Notes: a model not told the origin generated them from the sequence alone. 9,596 bases of DNA from an uncultured Lachnospiraceae bacterium (GCA_910577765.1 CAJTOV010000144.1:1-9596), one strand, 5' to 3'. Counted from the first letter of the stretch, positions 1 through 6,514 are shown. Numbers and translations: made by a program.

Positions 1-60
1 GATGCCGCAGACATCTGGCACTTTATTCACCGTTATTTCCGCAATGCAGTACTAGGATAA
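1..60 (+). CDS. 3' end of an unidentified upstream gene (partial)
   Basis: Frame 1 is open from the window edge to a TAA at 58-60 and encodes DAADIWHFIHRYFRNAVLG. It ends 25 bases before whiA, as expected for the last codons of an upstream gene in the same direction. In many Clostridia the gene before whiA is rapZ (yvcJ), but RapZ proteins normally end in a basic tail with an HRD-type motif, which is not seen here. The amphipathic IWHFIHRYF segment vaguely recalls the last helix of alpha/beta-hydrolase esterases, but 19 residues are too few for a family call. It could also be a chance open frame. Confidence 0.4.
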   Translation, partial: DAADIWHFIHRYFRNAVLG

Positions 61-85
61 GCCGGCCCACAGGGAGGCGTTAGGA

Positions 86-1051
86 ATGTCATTTTCATCG
101 GATGTAAAAGAAGAACTGTCCCGGCAGCAGACGGCTGCCAGGCACTGCCAGATCGCGGAAATCGCGGCAATTATCAGCCTTTGCGGCCGGATACAGATCT
201 CGGAGCTGGACCGTTACCGGCTGAAAATCCACACGGAAAACGTGGCAGTTGCAAGAAAGTACTTTACATTATTGAAAAAAACATTTAATATAAGAGTTGA
301 TGTCTCGATACGTCAGGGTATGGGAAGCCACCAGAACCACAGTTATGCCGTAGGCGTCAGCCGCCATGAGGATGCGGTGCGGGTCCTTAAGGCCACCAAA
401 CTGATGACTGCCGGCGGTGAGATCCGGGAGAATCTGTCCCTGACCCAGAACGTAGTGATCCAGCAGAGCTGCTGCAGGCGTGCCTTCATCAGAGGCGCAT
501 TTCTGGCGGCAGGTTCCATCAGTGATCCGGAGAAGTTCTATCATTTTGAGATCGCCTGTGTGGCAGAAGCCAAGGCAGAGCAGTTAAAGGAACTGATCCT
601 TTCCTTTGGACTGGATGCGCGGATTGTGCAGCGCAAGAAGTATTTTGTGGTCTATATCAAGGAAGGAAGCCAGATCGTGGATATCCTCAATGTGATGGAG
701 GCGCCGCTGGCACTGATGGAGCTGGAGAATATCCGGATTGTAAAGGAAATGCGCGGCAGTGTCAACCGTCAGGTAAACTGCGAGACCGCCAACATCAACA
801 AGACGGTGTCAGCGGCGGTGAAACAGATCCAGGATATTACATTTATTCGGGACAAGGTTGGATTTGGCGGGCTGCCGGAGAATCTGCGGGAGATCGCAGG
901 GCTCCGTCTGGAGAGACCGGAGGCAACGCTAAAAGAGCTCGGGGAAGCTCTTGATCCGCCAGTAGGAAAATCCGGTGTCAACCACCGGCTGAGGAAACTG
1001 GGCGATATCGCAGAGAAACTGCGGGACGGAAGTCCGGAATCAGGGACGTAG
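86..1051 (+). CDS. whiA: WhiA, DNA-binding sporulation/cell-division regulator
   Basis: The 321-residue protein has the usual WhiA length and begins with the family-typical MSFSSDVKEEL. A LAGLIDADG homing-endonuclease-like fold covers roughly residues 1-225; its second signature is RAFIRGAFLAAGSISDPE near residues 131-148. The nuclease acidic residues are replaced by Gly/Ala, as is normal for this non-cutting family. The C-terminal part (about 230-315) is a helix-turn-helix region containing LPENLREIAGLRLERPEATL and GVNHRLRKL. WhiA controls sporulation genes in actinomycetes; in Firmicutes it affects division and chromosome segregation, and its direct targets are less clear. The start is supported by GGGAGG at 72-77, eight bases before the ATG. 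The next gene, an HPr paralogue, follows after 31 bases, so the two are probably co-transcribed; this neighbourhood is conserved in Firmicutes. The TAG stop lies inside a perfect palindrome. Confidence 0.95.
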   Translation: MSFSSDVKEELSRQQTAARHCQIAEIAAIISLCGRIQISELDRYRLKIHTENVAVARKYFTLLKKTFNIRVDVSIRQGMGSHQNHSYAVGVSRHEDAVRVLKATKLMTAGGEIRENLSLTQNVVIQQSCCRRAFIRGAFLAAGSISDPEKFYHFEIACVAEAKAEQLKELILSFGLDARIVQRKKYFVVYIKEGSQIVDILNVMEAPLALMELENIRIVKEMRGSVNRQVNCETANINKTVSAAVKQIQDITFIRDKVGFGGLPENLREIAGLRLERPEATLKELGEALDPPVGKSGVNHRLRKLGDIAEKLRDGSPESGT

Positions 1052-1060
1052 CGCTACGTC
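1045..1060 (+). repeat. 16-bp perfect palindrome over the whiA stop codon
   Basis: GACGTAGCGCTACGTC is identical to its own reverse complement. It includes the whiA TAG stop (1049-1051) and ends ten bases before the AGGAGG ribosome site of the HPr-like gene. As RNA it could fold into a 6-bp stem with a GCGC loop; as DNA it could bind a dimeric protein. There is no T-run after it, so it is not an intrinsic terminator. A short hairpin (GGAC-GGAA-GTCC, 1024-1035) sits just upstream within whiA. Function is unknown. Confidence 0.6.
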
Positions 1061-1082
1061 TGCATCAATGAGGAGGATAATT

Positions 1083-1334
1083 ATGTTGAAGAAGACAGTC
1101 ACCATTGGACTTGCATCAGGTCTTGAAGCAAGGCCGGTAGCTATGCTGGTACAGATTGCCAGCCAGTATGAGAGTATGATCTATGTGGAAACCCAGAATG
1201 CCCGTGTCAATGCCAAGAGCATTATGGGGATGATGACTCTGGGCATGGGCGCCGGCGAAGCGATCACGGTTTCTGCCGACGGTGCAGACGAGTCAGTGGC
1301 TATGGGAGAGATTGAGAAATATCTGAGAGGCTGA
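1083..1334 (+). CDS. HPr-family protein with Glu15, Crh-like regulator
   Basis: The 83-residue protein has the full HPr fold length. In true HPr the active loop is GLHARP, with His15 taking phosphate from enzyme I. Here it is SGLEARPVAM, with Glu exactly at residue 15. The second site is intact: NAKSIMGMM puts Ser46 at the position phosphorylated by HPr kinase/phosphorylase (HprK). This combination matches Crh of Bacillus (Gln15, Ser46), which cannot carry PTS phosphate but can act as a CcpA co-repressor when Ser46 is phosphorylated. I infer a regulatory rather than sugar-transport role; a genuine ptsH is expected elsewhere. The ATG at 1083 is preferred over the ATG at 1068 because AGGAGG at 1071-1076 lies six bases before it and because it gives exact HPr numbering. 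It probably shares a transcript with whiA and is followed by a hairpin terminator. The symbol crh is not assigned because orthology with Bacillus Crh is not shown. Confidence 0.93.
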   Translation: MLKKTVTIGLASGLEARPVAMLVQIASQYESMIYVETQNARVNAKSIMGMMTLGMGAGEAITVSADGADESVAMGEIEKYLRG

Positions 1335-1364
1335 TTGGGACTGAGTTGACATGATAGATTGGGG

Positions 1365-1393
1365 GCAGGTACCTGGCGGTGCCTGCTTCTTTT
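1365..1393 (+). terminator. Probable intrinsic terminator after the HPr-like gene
   Basis: GCAGGTACC (1365-1373) pairs with GGTGCCTGC (1378-1386) as a 9-bp stem with one T·G wobble and a TGGC loop, followed by TTCTTTT (1387-1393). It lies 31 bases after the HPr-like stop and about 30 bases before the dnaE start. The interrupted T-tract suggests partial rather than complete termination, so it may act as a read-through valve into dnaE. Confidence 0.7.
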
Positions 1394-1410
1394 GATGATT
1401 CCTGCAGAAA

Positions 1411-1415
1411 GGAGG
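1411..1415 (+). promoter_or_regulatory. Ribosome binding site fixing the dnaE GTG start
   Basis: GGAGG (within AAAGGAGGGGG) lies eight bases before the GTG at 1424. The frame is open further upstream to a GTG at 1379, but that codon falls inside the terminator hairpin, has no ribosome site, and would add 15 residues unlike any DnaE N-terminus. The site therefore selects GTG 1424. Confidence 0.85.
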
Positions 1416-1423
1416 GGGAAACA

Positions 1424-4400
1424 GTGGCATTTACACATTTGCACGTCCATACGGAATACAGCCTGCTGGACGGCTCCTGCAAGATCAAGGAGCTGGTGGC
1501 CAGGGCTAAGGAGCTTGGCATGGACAGTATGGCCATTACGGACCATGGGGTTATGTACGGGGTGATTGATTTCTACCGGGCAGCCAGGGAGGTGGGGGTG
1601 AAACCTGTCATCGGCTGTGAGGTGTATGTGGCGCCAGGGTCCCGGTTCGACCGGGAGACGGTCAGCGGTGAGGACCGGTACTACCATCTGGTGCTGCTGG
1701 CGGAGAACAACCAGGGGTACCAGAATCTGATGAAGATCGTGTCAAAGGGATTTCTGGACGGATTTTATTACCGGCCCCGGGTAGACTATGAGGTGCTGAA
1801 AACCTTTCATGAGGGGATCATCTGCCTCAGCGCCTGCCTGGCCGGGGAGGTGCCCCGGTATCTGGAGCGGGGCATGTATGAGGAGGCGAAAAAGTCCGCG
1901 GCAAAGTACCTGGAGATCTTCGGCCCGGGGAATTTCTTCCTGGAGCTTCAGGATCACGGGATCGGGGCCCAGAAGACCGTGAACCAGGGGCTGATCCGCA
2001 TGAGCCGGGAGATGGGGATACCTCTGGTGGCTACCAATGATATCCACTACACCTTTGCCGAGGACCAGGTGCCCCACGATATCCTTCTGTGTATCCAGAC
2101 CGGGAAAAAGGTCACCGACGAGAACCGGATGCGCTACGAAGGGGGCCAGTATTACTGTAAGTCCGGGGAGGAAATGGCAGAGCTGTTCCCCTACGCCCCG
2201 GAGGCCCTGGAAAATACCCACAAAATCGCCCGGCGGTGCAATGTGGAAATCGAGTTCGGGGTTACCAAGCTGCCAAAGTTTGACGTGCCGGAAGGCTATG
2301 ATTCCTGGGGATATTTAAACAGGCTGTGCCAGGAAGGCATGGAGCGGCGGTATCCCCAGGCGGATGCTTCCTTAAAGGAGCGGCTGGAATATGAGCTGGG
2401 AGTCATCCGCAGCATGGGGTATGTGGATTATTTCCTGATTGTGTGGGATTTCATCCATTTTGCCAAGTCCCACGATATTATGGTGGGGCCGGGCCGGGGG
2501 TCTGCGGCAGGAAGTATCGTGGCTTACTGTCTGGAGATCACGGACATTGATCCCATCCGCTACAGCCTGCTGTTTGAGCGGTTCCTAAACCCGGAGCGGG
2601 TGTCCATGCCGGATATTGATATTGACTTCTGTTTCGAGCGGAGGCAGGAGGTCATTGACTATGTGGTGGCAAAGTACGGCAAGGACCAGGTGGTCCAGAT
2701 CGTCACCTTCGGTACCCTGGCAGCCAAGGGTGTGGTCCGGGATGTGGGCCGGGTGCTGGACATGCCCTATGCCCGGTGCGATGCCATTGCCAAGATGATT
2801 CCCAATGATTTAGGCATGACCCTGGACAAGGCCTTAAAGGCCCGGGCAGATCTGCGCCAGGCCTACCAGGAGGATGAGGAGGTCAAGTATCTCATCGACA
2901 TGGCCAGACGTCTGGAAGGACTTCCCCGCCATACCTCCATGCACGCCGCCGGGGTGGTCATCGGCCAGCGGGCCATGGACGAGTTCGTGCCTTTGTCCCG
3001 TGCCCAGGACGGTACCATCACCACCCAGTTTACCATGACCACCCTGGAGGAACTGGGACTTCTGAAAATGGATTTCCTGGGACTGCGCACCCTGACGGTG
3101 ATCCAGAACGCGGTAAAGGAGGTGGAGAGAAGCCACGGCATCCGCCTGGACATGGGAACCATTGACTATAATGACCCGGAGGTTCTGGCTTCCATCGGCA
3201 CAGGCAAATGCGACGGCATCTTCCAGCTGGAAAGCGGGGGCATGAAAAGCTTCATGAAGGAGTTAAAGCCCCAGAACCTGGAGGACATTATCGCCGGGAT
3301 TTCCCTGTACCGGCCCGGTCCCATGGACTTTATTCCCAAATATTTAAAGGGGAAGAATGACCAGAACCAGATCACCTATGACTGTCCCCAGCTGGAGCCT
3401 ATTTTAAGCCCCACCTACGGCTGTATCGTGTACCAGGAGCAGGTGATGCAGATCGTCCGGGACCTGGCCGGATACACCATGGGCCGCAGCGACCTGGTAC
3501 GCCGTGCCATGTCCAAGAAGAAGACGGCAGTCATGGAGAAGGAACGGCAGAACTTCGTCTACGGCAATGCGGCGGAAGGAGTCGCCGGCTGTGTGGCAGG
3601 CGGCATCCCGGAGAAGGTGGCCAACCAGATCTACGACGAGATGATCGACTTTGCCAAGTATGCCTTTAACAAGTCCCATGCGGCCTGCTACGCGGTGGTG
3701 GCTTTACAGACCGCCTATTTAAAGCATTACTATCCCAAGGAGTTTATGGCAGCCTTGATGACCTCGGTCATTGACAACAATGCCAAGGTTTCCGAGTATA
3801 TTCTCTCCTGCCGCCAGATGGGCATCCGGATTCTGCCGCCGGATATCAATGAGGGGCTCAGCGGATTCTCCGTGTCCGGGGACAGCATCCGCTACGGCCT
3901 GTGCGCCATCAAGAGCGTAGGGCGGAATGTGGTGGACGCCATTATTAAGGACCGGCAGGAAAACGGGAGTTACACCTCCCTGGAGGATTTTGTGGAGCGC
4001 ATGGGCAGCAAGGAGGTGAACCGCCGGACCGTGGAGAATTTCATCAAGTCCGGGGCACTGGATTCCATGCCGGGAAACCGCAGGCAGAAGGTCATGGTGG
4101 CGCCGGAGATTCTGGACAGGAAGAACCGGGACAAAAAGAACGCCCTGGAGGGCCAGATGACCCTTTTTGATTTCGCCGGGGAGGAGGAGAAGAAGCAGTA
4201 CCGGATCACCATGCCGGATCTGCCGGAATACCCCAAAGAGGAGCTGCTGGCTTTTGAGAAGGAGCTGCTGGGTGTCTATGTCAGCGGCCATCCCATGGAG
4301 GAATACCTGGAGACCTGGAAAAGCAATATTACGGCAAAGACTTCGGATTTCCTGGTGGACGAGGAAAGCGGTGAGGCCGTGGTCCGGGACAATGACAGGG

Positions 4401-4891
4401 TCACCATCGGCGGCATGATTGCCGGGAAGGTGATCAAGACCACCCGCACCGGCAAGATGATGGCTTTTATCACCGTGGAGGACATGGTAGGGTCCGTGGA
4501 GGTTCTGGTGTTTCCCAGGGATTTCGAGCTGTGCCGGGACCGGCTGGTGGAAGAGGCCAAGGTCTTTGTCCGGGGCCGGGTATCCCTGGGGGAGGAACCG
4601 GCAGGCAAGCTGATCTGCGAGCAGCTGACCCCCTTTGACCAGGTGCCCAGGGATCTGTGGCTGAAATTTGCGGACAAAGCTGACTACGACGCAAAGCAGA
4701 AGCAGGTCATGGAGCTTTTAAAGACCGCGGAGGGCAATGACACGGTGATCATCTATCTGGAGAAGGAGCGGGCCAGGAAGGTCCTTCCCGCCAACTGGCG
4801 GGTGGCGGCCCGGGGGCCGGTCCTGGAACAGCTTTGCCGGATTCTTGGTGAAAAAAATGTCAAAGCCGTGGAAAAGGGATTGAAAAGATAA
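1424..4891 (+). CDS. dnaE: DNA polymerase III alpha subunit DnaE
   Basis: This 1155-residue protein is a complete C-family DNA polymerase without an inserted DnaQ-type exonuclease domain, so it is DnaE and not PolC. The PHP domain (about 1-210) keeps a full set of candidate metal ligands: H7-x-H9, D40-H41, E66, H88, C138, D206 and H208. The polymerase core has PGRGSAAGS near 355, the catalytic aspartates D399 and D401 in PDIDIDF, and the third, D550, in KMDFLGLRTLT. A helix-hairpin-helix region follows at about 824-880, then an OB fold near 990-1065 (RVTIGGMIAGKVIKTTRTGK onward) and a short C-terminal domain. In Clostridia DnaE usually works beside PolC at the fork. It starts with GTG at 1424. 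It is separated from the HPr-like gene by a hairpin terminator, yet I see no good promoter in between, so expression may depend on read-through or an unrecognised promoter. Confidence 0.97.
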   Translation: MAFTHLHVHTEYSLLDGSCKIKELVARAKELGMDSMAITDHGVMYGVIDFYRAAREVGVKPVIGCEVYVAPGSRFDRETVSGEDRYYHLVLLAENNQGYQNLMKIVSKGFLDGFYYRPRVDYEVLKTFHEGIICLSACLAGEVPRYLERGMYEEAKKSAAKYLEIFGPGNFFLELQDHGIGAQKTVNQGLIRMSREMGIPLVATNDIHYTFAEDQVPHDILLCIQTGKKVTDENRMRYEGGQYYCKSGEEMAELFPYAPEALENTHKIARRCNVEIEFGVTKLPKFDVPEGYDSWGYLNRLCQEGMERRYPQADASLKERLEYELGVIRSMGYVDYFLIVWDFIHFAKSHDIMVGPGRGSAAGSIVAYCLEITDIDPIRYSLLFERFLNPERVSMPDIDIDFCFERRQEVIDYVVAKYGKDQVVQIVTFGTLAAKGVVRDVGRVLDMPYARCDAIAKMIPNDLGMTLDKALKARADLRQAYQEDEEVKYLIDMARRLEGLPRHTSMHAAGVVIGQRAMDEFVPLSRAQDGTITTQFTMTTLEELGLLKMDFLGLRTLTVIQNAVKEVERSHGIRLDMGTIDYNDPEVLASIGTGKCDGIFQLESGGMKSFMKELKPQNLEDIIAGISLYRPGPMDFIPKYLKGKNDQNQITYDCPQLEPILSPTYGCIVYQEQVMQIVRDLAGYTMGRSDLVRRAMSKKKTAVMEKERQNFVYGNAAEGVAGCVAGGIPEKVANQIYDEMIDFAKYAFNKSHAACYAVVALQTAYLKHYYPKEFMAALMTSVIDNNAKVSEYILSCRQMGIRILPPDINEGLSGFSVSGDSIRYGLCAIKSVGRNVVDAIIKDRQENGSYTSLEDFVERMGSKEVNRRTVENFIKSGALDSMPGNRRQKVMVAPEILDRKNRDKKNALEGQMTLFDFAGEEEKKQYRITMPDLPEYPKEELLAFEKELLGVYVSGHPMEEYLETWKSNITAKTSDFLVDEESGEAVVRDNDRVTIGGMIAGKVIKTTRTGKMMAFITVEDMVGSVEVLVFPRDFELCRDRLVEEAKVFVRGRVSLGEEPAGKLICEQLTPFDQVPRDLWLKFADKADYDAKQKQVMELLKTAEGNDTVIIYLEKERARKVLPANWRVAARGPVLEQLCRILGEKNVKAVEKGLKR

Positions 4892-4908
4892 GGAAAATGC
4901 TATAAAAT
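4880..4908 (+). promoter_or_regulatory. Sigma-A promoter of pfkA
   Basis: TTGAAA at 4880-4885 (5/6 match to the -35 box) is followed after 17 bases by TAAAAT at 4903-4908 (5/6 match to the -10 box). A TGC just before TATAAA (4898-4906) offers an alternative extended -10 reading. The -35 box overlaps the last codons of dnaE. The expected start is near 4915, giving an untranslated leader of roughly 35 bases to the pfkA ATG. Confidence 0.75.
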
Positions 4909-4918
4909 ATTATCGGTT

Positions 4919-4931
4919 AGAGTAGTACTCT
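4919..4931 (+). repeat. Inverted repeat at the pfkA transcription start (possible operator)
   Basis: AGAGTA-G-TACTCT is a perfect 6+6 inverted repeat around a single G. It lies just downstream of the predicted pfkA -10 box and seven bases before the AGGAGG ribosome site (4938-4943). The placement fits an operator for a dimeric repressor, but its small size means chance is possible. It does not match the CcpA cre consensus. Confidence 0.4.
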
Positions 4932-4951
4932 TAAATTAGGAGGAGACAAGG

Positions 4952-5926
4952 ATGGCAAAGCAAGTGAAGACAATCGGTGTTTTGACTAGCGGCGGGGACG
5001 CGCCGGGTATGAATGCGGCGATCCGCGCGGTGGTCCGCACCGCGATCCAGAAAGGTCTGGGAGTCAAGGGAATCATGCGCGGTTACGCGGGACTGCTTCA
5101 GGAAGAGATCATTGACATGAATTCCCGGAGTGTGTCGGACATTATTCATAGGGGAGGAACGATCCTTTATACGGCCAGATGCATGGAGTTCGTGACCGCG
5201 GAGGGCCAGGAGAAGGGAGCGGAGATCTGCCGGAAGCATGGCATCGACGGTCTGGTGGTCATCGGCGGCGACGGCTCCTTCCGGGGAGCAGGCAAGCTGG
5301 CAGCCCTGGGGATCAACACCATCGGTGTGCCCGGGACCATTGACCTGGACATCGCCTGCACGGATTATTCCATCGGCTTTGACACGGCAGTGAACACGGC
5401 CATGGAAGCCATCGACAAGGTACGGGATACGTCTACCTCCCATGAGCGGTGCAGCATCATCGAGGTCATGGGGCGCAATGCAGGATACATTGCCCTGTGG
5501 TGCGGCATTGCCAACGGGGCCGAGGATATTCTGCTTCCGGAGCGTTACGACGGGGACGAGCAGCAGCTGATCAACCGGATCATTGACAACCGGAAACGGG
5601 GCAAGAAGCACAATATCATCATCAACGCAGAGGGAATCGGACATTCCACCTCCATGGCCAGACGGATTGAGGCAGCCACCGGCGTGGAGACCCGGGCCAC
5701 CATTCTGGGCTACATGCAGCGGGGCGGTATGCCTACCTGCAAGGACCGTGTGTATGCGTCCATCATGGGAGCCAAGGCAGCGGAGCTTCTCTATGAGGGC
5801 AGAAGCAACCGGATCGTGGCTTACAAGAACGGAGAGTATGTGGACTTTGACATCCAGGAGGCACTGCAGATGAAGAAGGATATTCCGGAGGACCAGTTTG
5901 AGATCAGCAAGATGCTGTCACGGTAG
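4952..5926 (+). CDS. pfkA: ATP-dependent 6-phosphofructokinase PfkA
   Basis: The 324-residue length and end-to-end pattern match bacterial PfkA, which phosphorylates fructose 6-phosphate to fructose 1,6-bisphosphate, the committing step of glycolysis in the cytoplasm. Visible motifs are the ATP loop TSGGDAPGMNAAIR (12-25), IGGDGSFRGA (104-113), the catalytic loop PGTIDLDIACTDY (127-139) with base D131, SHERCSIIEVMGR for substrate binding, and GYMQRGG. Gly in GGDGS and Gly128 (not Lys) before TID favour ATP over pyrophosphate as phosphate donor. Two features differ from E. coli PfkA: Asn in TIDND is Leu132, and effector-site Arg54 aligns with an acidic residue (QEE, 50-52), while the first effector arginines (R25, R29) and the GKKH segment remain. 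The allosteric response may therefore differ. AGGAGG at 4938-4943 fixes the start. The gene has its own promoter and a strong terminator, so it is probably monocistronic. Confidence 0.97.
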   Translation: MAKQVKTIGVLTSGGDAPGMNAAIRAVVRTAIQKGLGVKGIMRGYAGLLQEEIIDMNSRSVSDIIHRGGTILYTARCMEFVTAEGQEKGAEICRKHGIDGLVVIGGDGSFRGAGKLAALGINTIGVPGTIDLDIACTDYSIGFDTAVNTAMEAIDKVRDTSTSHERCSIIEVMGRNAGYIALWCGIANGAEDILLPERYDGDEQQLINRIIDNRKRGKKHNIIINAEGIGHSTSMARRIEAATGVETRATILGYMQRGGMPTCKDRVYASIMGAKAAELLYEGRSNRIVAYKNGEYVDFDIQEALQMKKDIPEDQFEISKMLSR

Positions 5927-5960
5927 AAGACGGTCTGCAAAAAGCTGTTCCGGGAAGTTC

Positions 5961-6003
5961 CCCCGGTCTGCTGGTTTTGGAACCGGCAGACCGGGGATTT
6001 TTT
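5961..6003 (+). terminator. Strong intrinsic terminator of pfkA
   Basis: Bases 5961-5976 pair with 5981-5996 as a continuous 16-bp stem with one T·G wobble and a TTGG loop. The lower eleven pairs (CCCCGGTCTGC with GCAGACCGGGG) are perfect. The stem is followed by A and then six T residues (5998-6003). It lies 34 bases after the pfkA stop and is the clearest transcription end in the window. Confidence 0.95.
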
Positions 6004-6011
6004 CCGGGGCA

Positions 6012-6029
6012 GGCGGTACCGGTACTGCC
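6012..6029 (+). repeat. Inverted repeat in the spacer after pfkA
   Basis: GGCGGTACC is directly followed by GGTACTGCC, pairing over nine positions with one G·T wobble. No T-run follows, so it is not a terminator. The rest of the spacer (6030-6134) holds two more small hairpins, CTGCC-GGA-GGCAG (6060-6072) and GTGCA-GCGA-TGCAC (6099-6112), and no recognisable promoter. Together they could form a folded leader for the small gene downstream, but nothing matches a riboswitch class I know. Confidence 0.4.
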
Positions 6030-6134
6030 TTGCGGAAATAACGGGGAAGAAGGTGCCGGCTGCCGGAGGCAGAGCGGGTGCTGGTTACCGGAGAATTAGT
6101 GCAGCGATGCACCAGGACAGGGGGAAGCCGGATT

Positions 6135-6446
6135 ATGGTGTTGTGCGGATCAAACGGGTATGAGAAGAAGTATTATCTCAATGAGGTCTTTGACCGGCTG
6201 CCGGAGGCAGTGAAAAAGGAGCTGCAGGTGATGTGTGTCTGGTTCACGGAGGAGTGCGGCGGGATACTGACCCTGGAGTTTGAGGAGGACGGGAGCCTGG
6301 AGTTCCGGCACCGGGTGTCAGAGTATGACGGGTACTACGATGAGATCGGGGCGGATCTGAAGATCAAGCAGTTCCGGCAGGAGCGTGGGCAGCTTCTGGA
6401 GGGACTGGAGCTGTATTATAAGGCCATAAGGGAAGCCGGGGAATAG
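6135..6446 (+). CDS. Small uncharacterised acidic protein between pfkA and dusB
   Basis: From ATG 6135 the product is 103 residues. It begins MVLCGSNGYEKKYYLNEVFD, has a hydrophobic stretch with two cysteines (VMCVWFTEECGGILTLEF), an acidic Asp/Tyr-rich segment (SEYDGYYDEIGADLKIK), and ends in a helical, charged tail. There is no signal peptide or membrane helix. It resembles small uncharacterised proteins of Lachnospiraceae that I have seen in this neighbourhood, possibly the DUF6145 group, but I cannot confirm that number. ATG 6135 is chosen because AGGGGGAA (6119-6126) precedes it and the recognisable part starts there. A GTG at 6078 with GGAGG at 6065-6069 would add 19 residues, but its ribosome site lies in a hairpin and the added residues look non-coding. 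It follows the pfkA terminator and lies 68 bases before dusB, so the two may be co-transcribed. No function is assigned. Confidence 0.8.
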   Translation: MVLCGSNGYEKKYYLNEVFDRLPEAVKKELQVMCVWFTEECGGILTLEFEEDGSLEFRHRVSEYDGYYDEIGADLKIKQFRQERGQLLEGLELYYKAIREAGE

Positions 6447-6473
6447 TATGGGAATTATTTGGGAATTCCGGAG

Positions 6474-6491
6474 GCCGCCGGGTCCGGCGGC
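6474..6491 (+). repeat. GC-rich inverted repeat before dusB
   Basis: GCCGCCGG and CCGGCGGC are perfect reverse complements separated by GT. It is a stable small hairpin in the 68-base gap between the unknown gene and dusB, eight bases before the dusB ribosome site (AGGAG, 6499-6503). No T-run follows, so termination is unlikely; an mRNA-stability or translation-coupling role is possible. Confidence 0.5.
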
Positions 6492-6514
6492 AGACCACAG
6501 GAGAGGATGAGGGG

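Noticed and set aside
1346..1375. TTGACA at 1346-1351 as a dnaE promoter
   Set aside because: No acceptable -10 box lies 16-18 bases downstream (the region reads GTACCTG), and a start there would place the terminator hairpin inside the leader.
1379..1423. Extended dnaE start at 1379
   Set aside because: The codon is inside the terminator hairpin, lacks a ribosome site, and adds 15 residues unlike DnaE. GTG 1424 with GGAGG is better.
3719..4291. 190-codon minus-strand open frame inside dnaE
   Set aside because: It is a shadow of the DnaE helix-hairpin-helix coding region with no independent coding features.
4931..5644. 237-codon minus-strand open frame opposite pfkA
   Set aside because: It lies opposite intact PfkA motifs, and its composition reflects the complement of pfkA codons.
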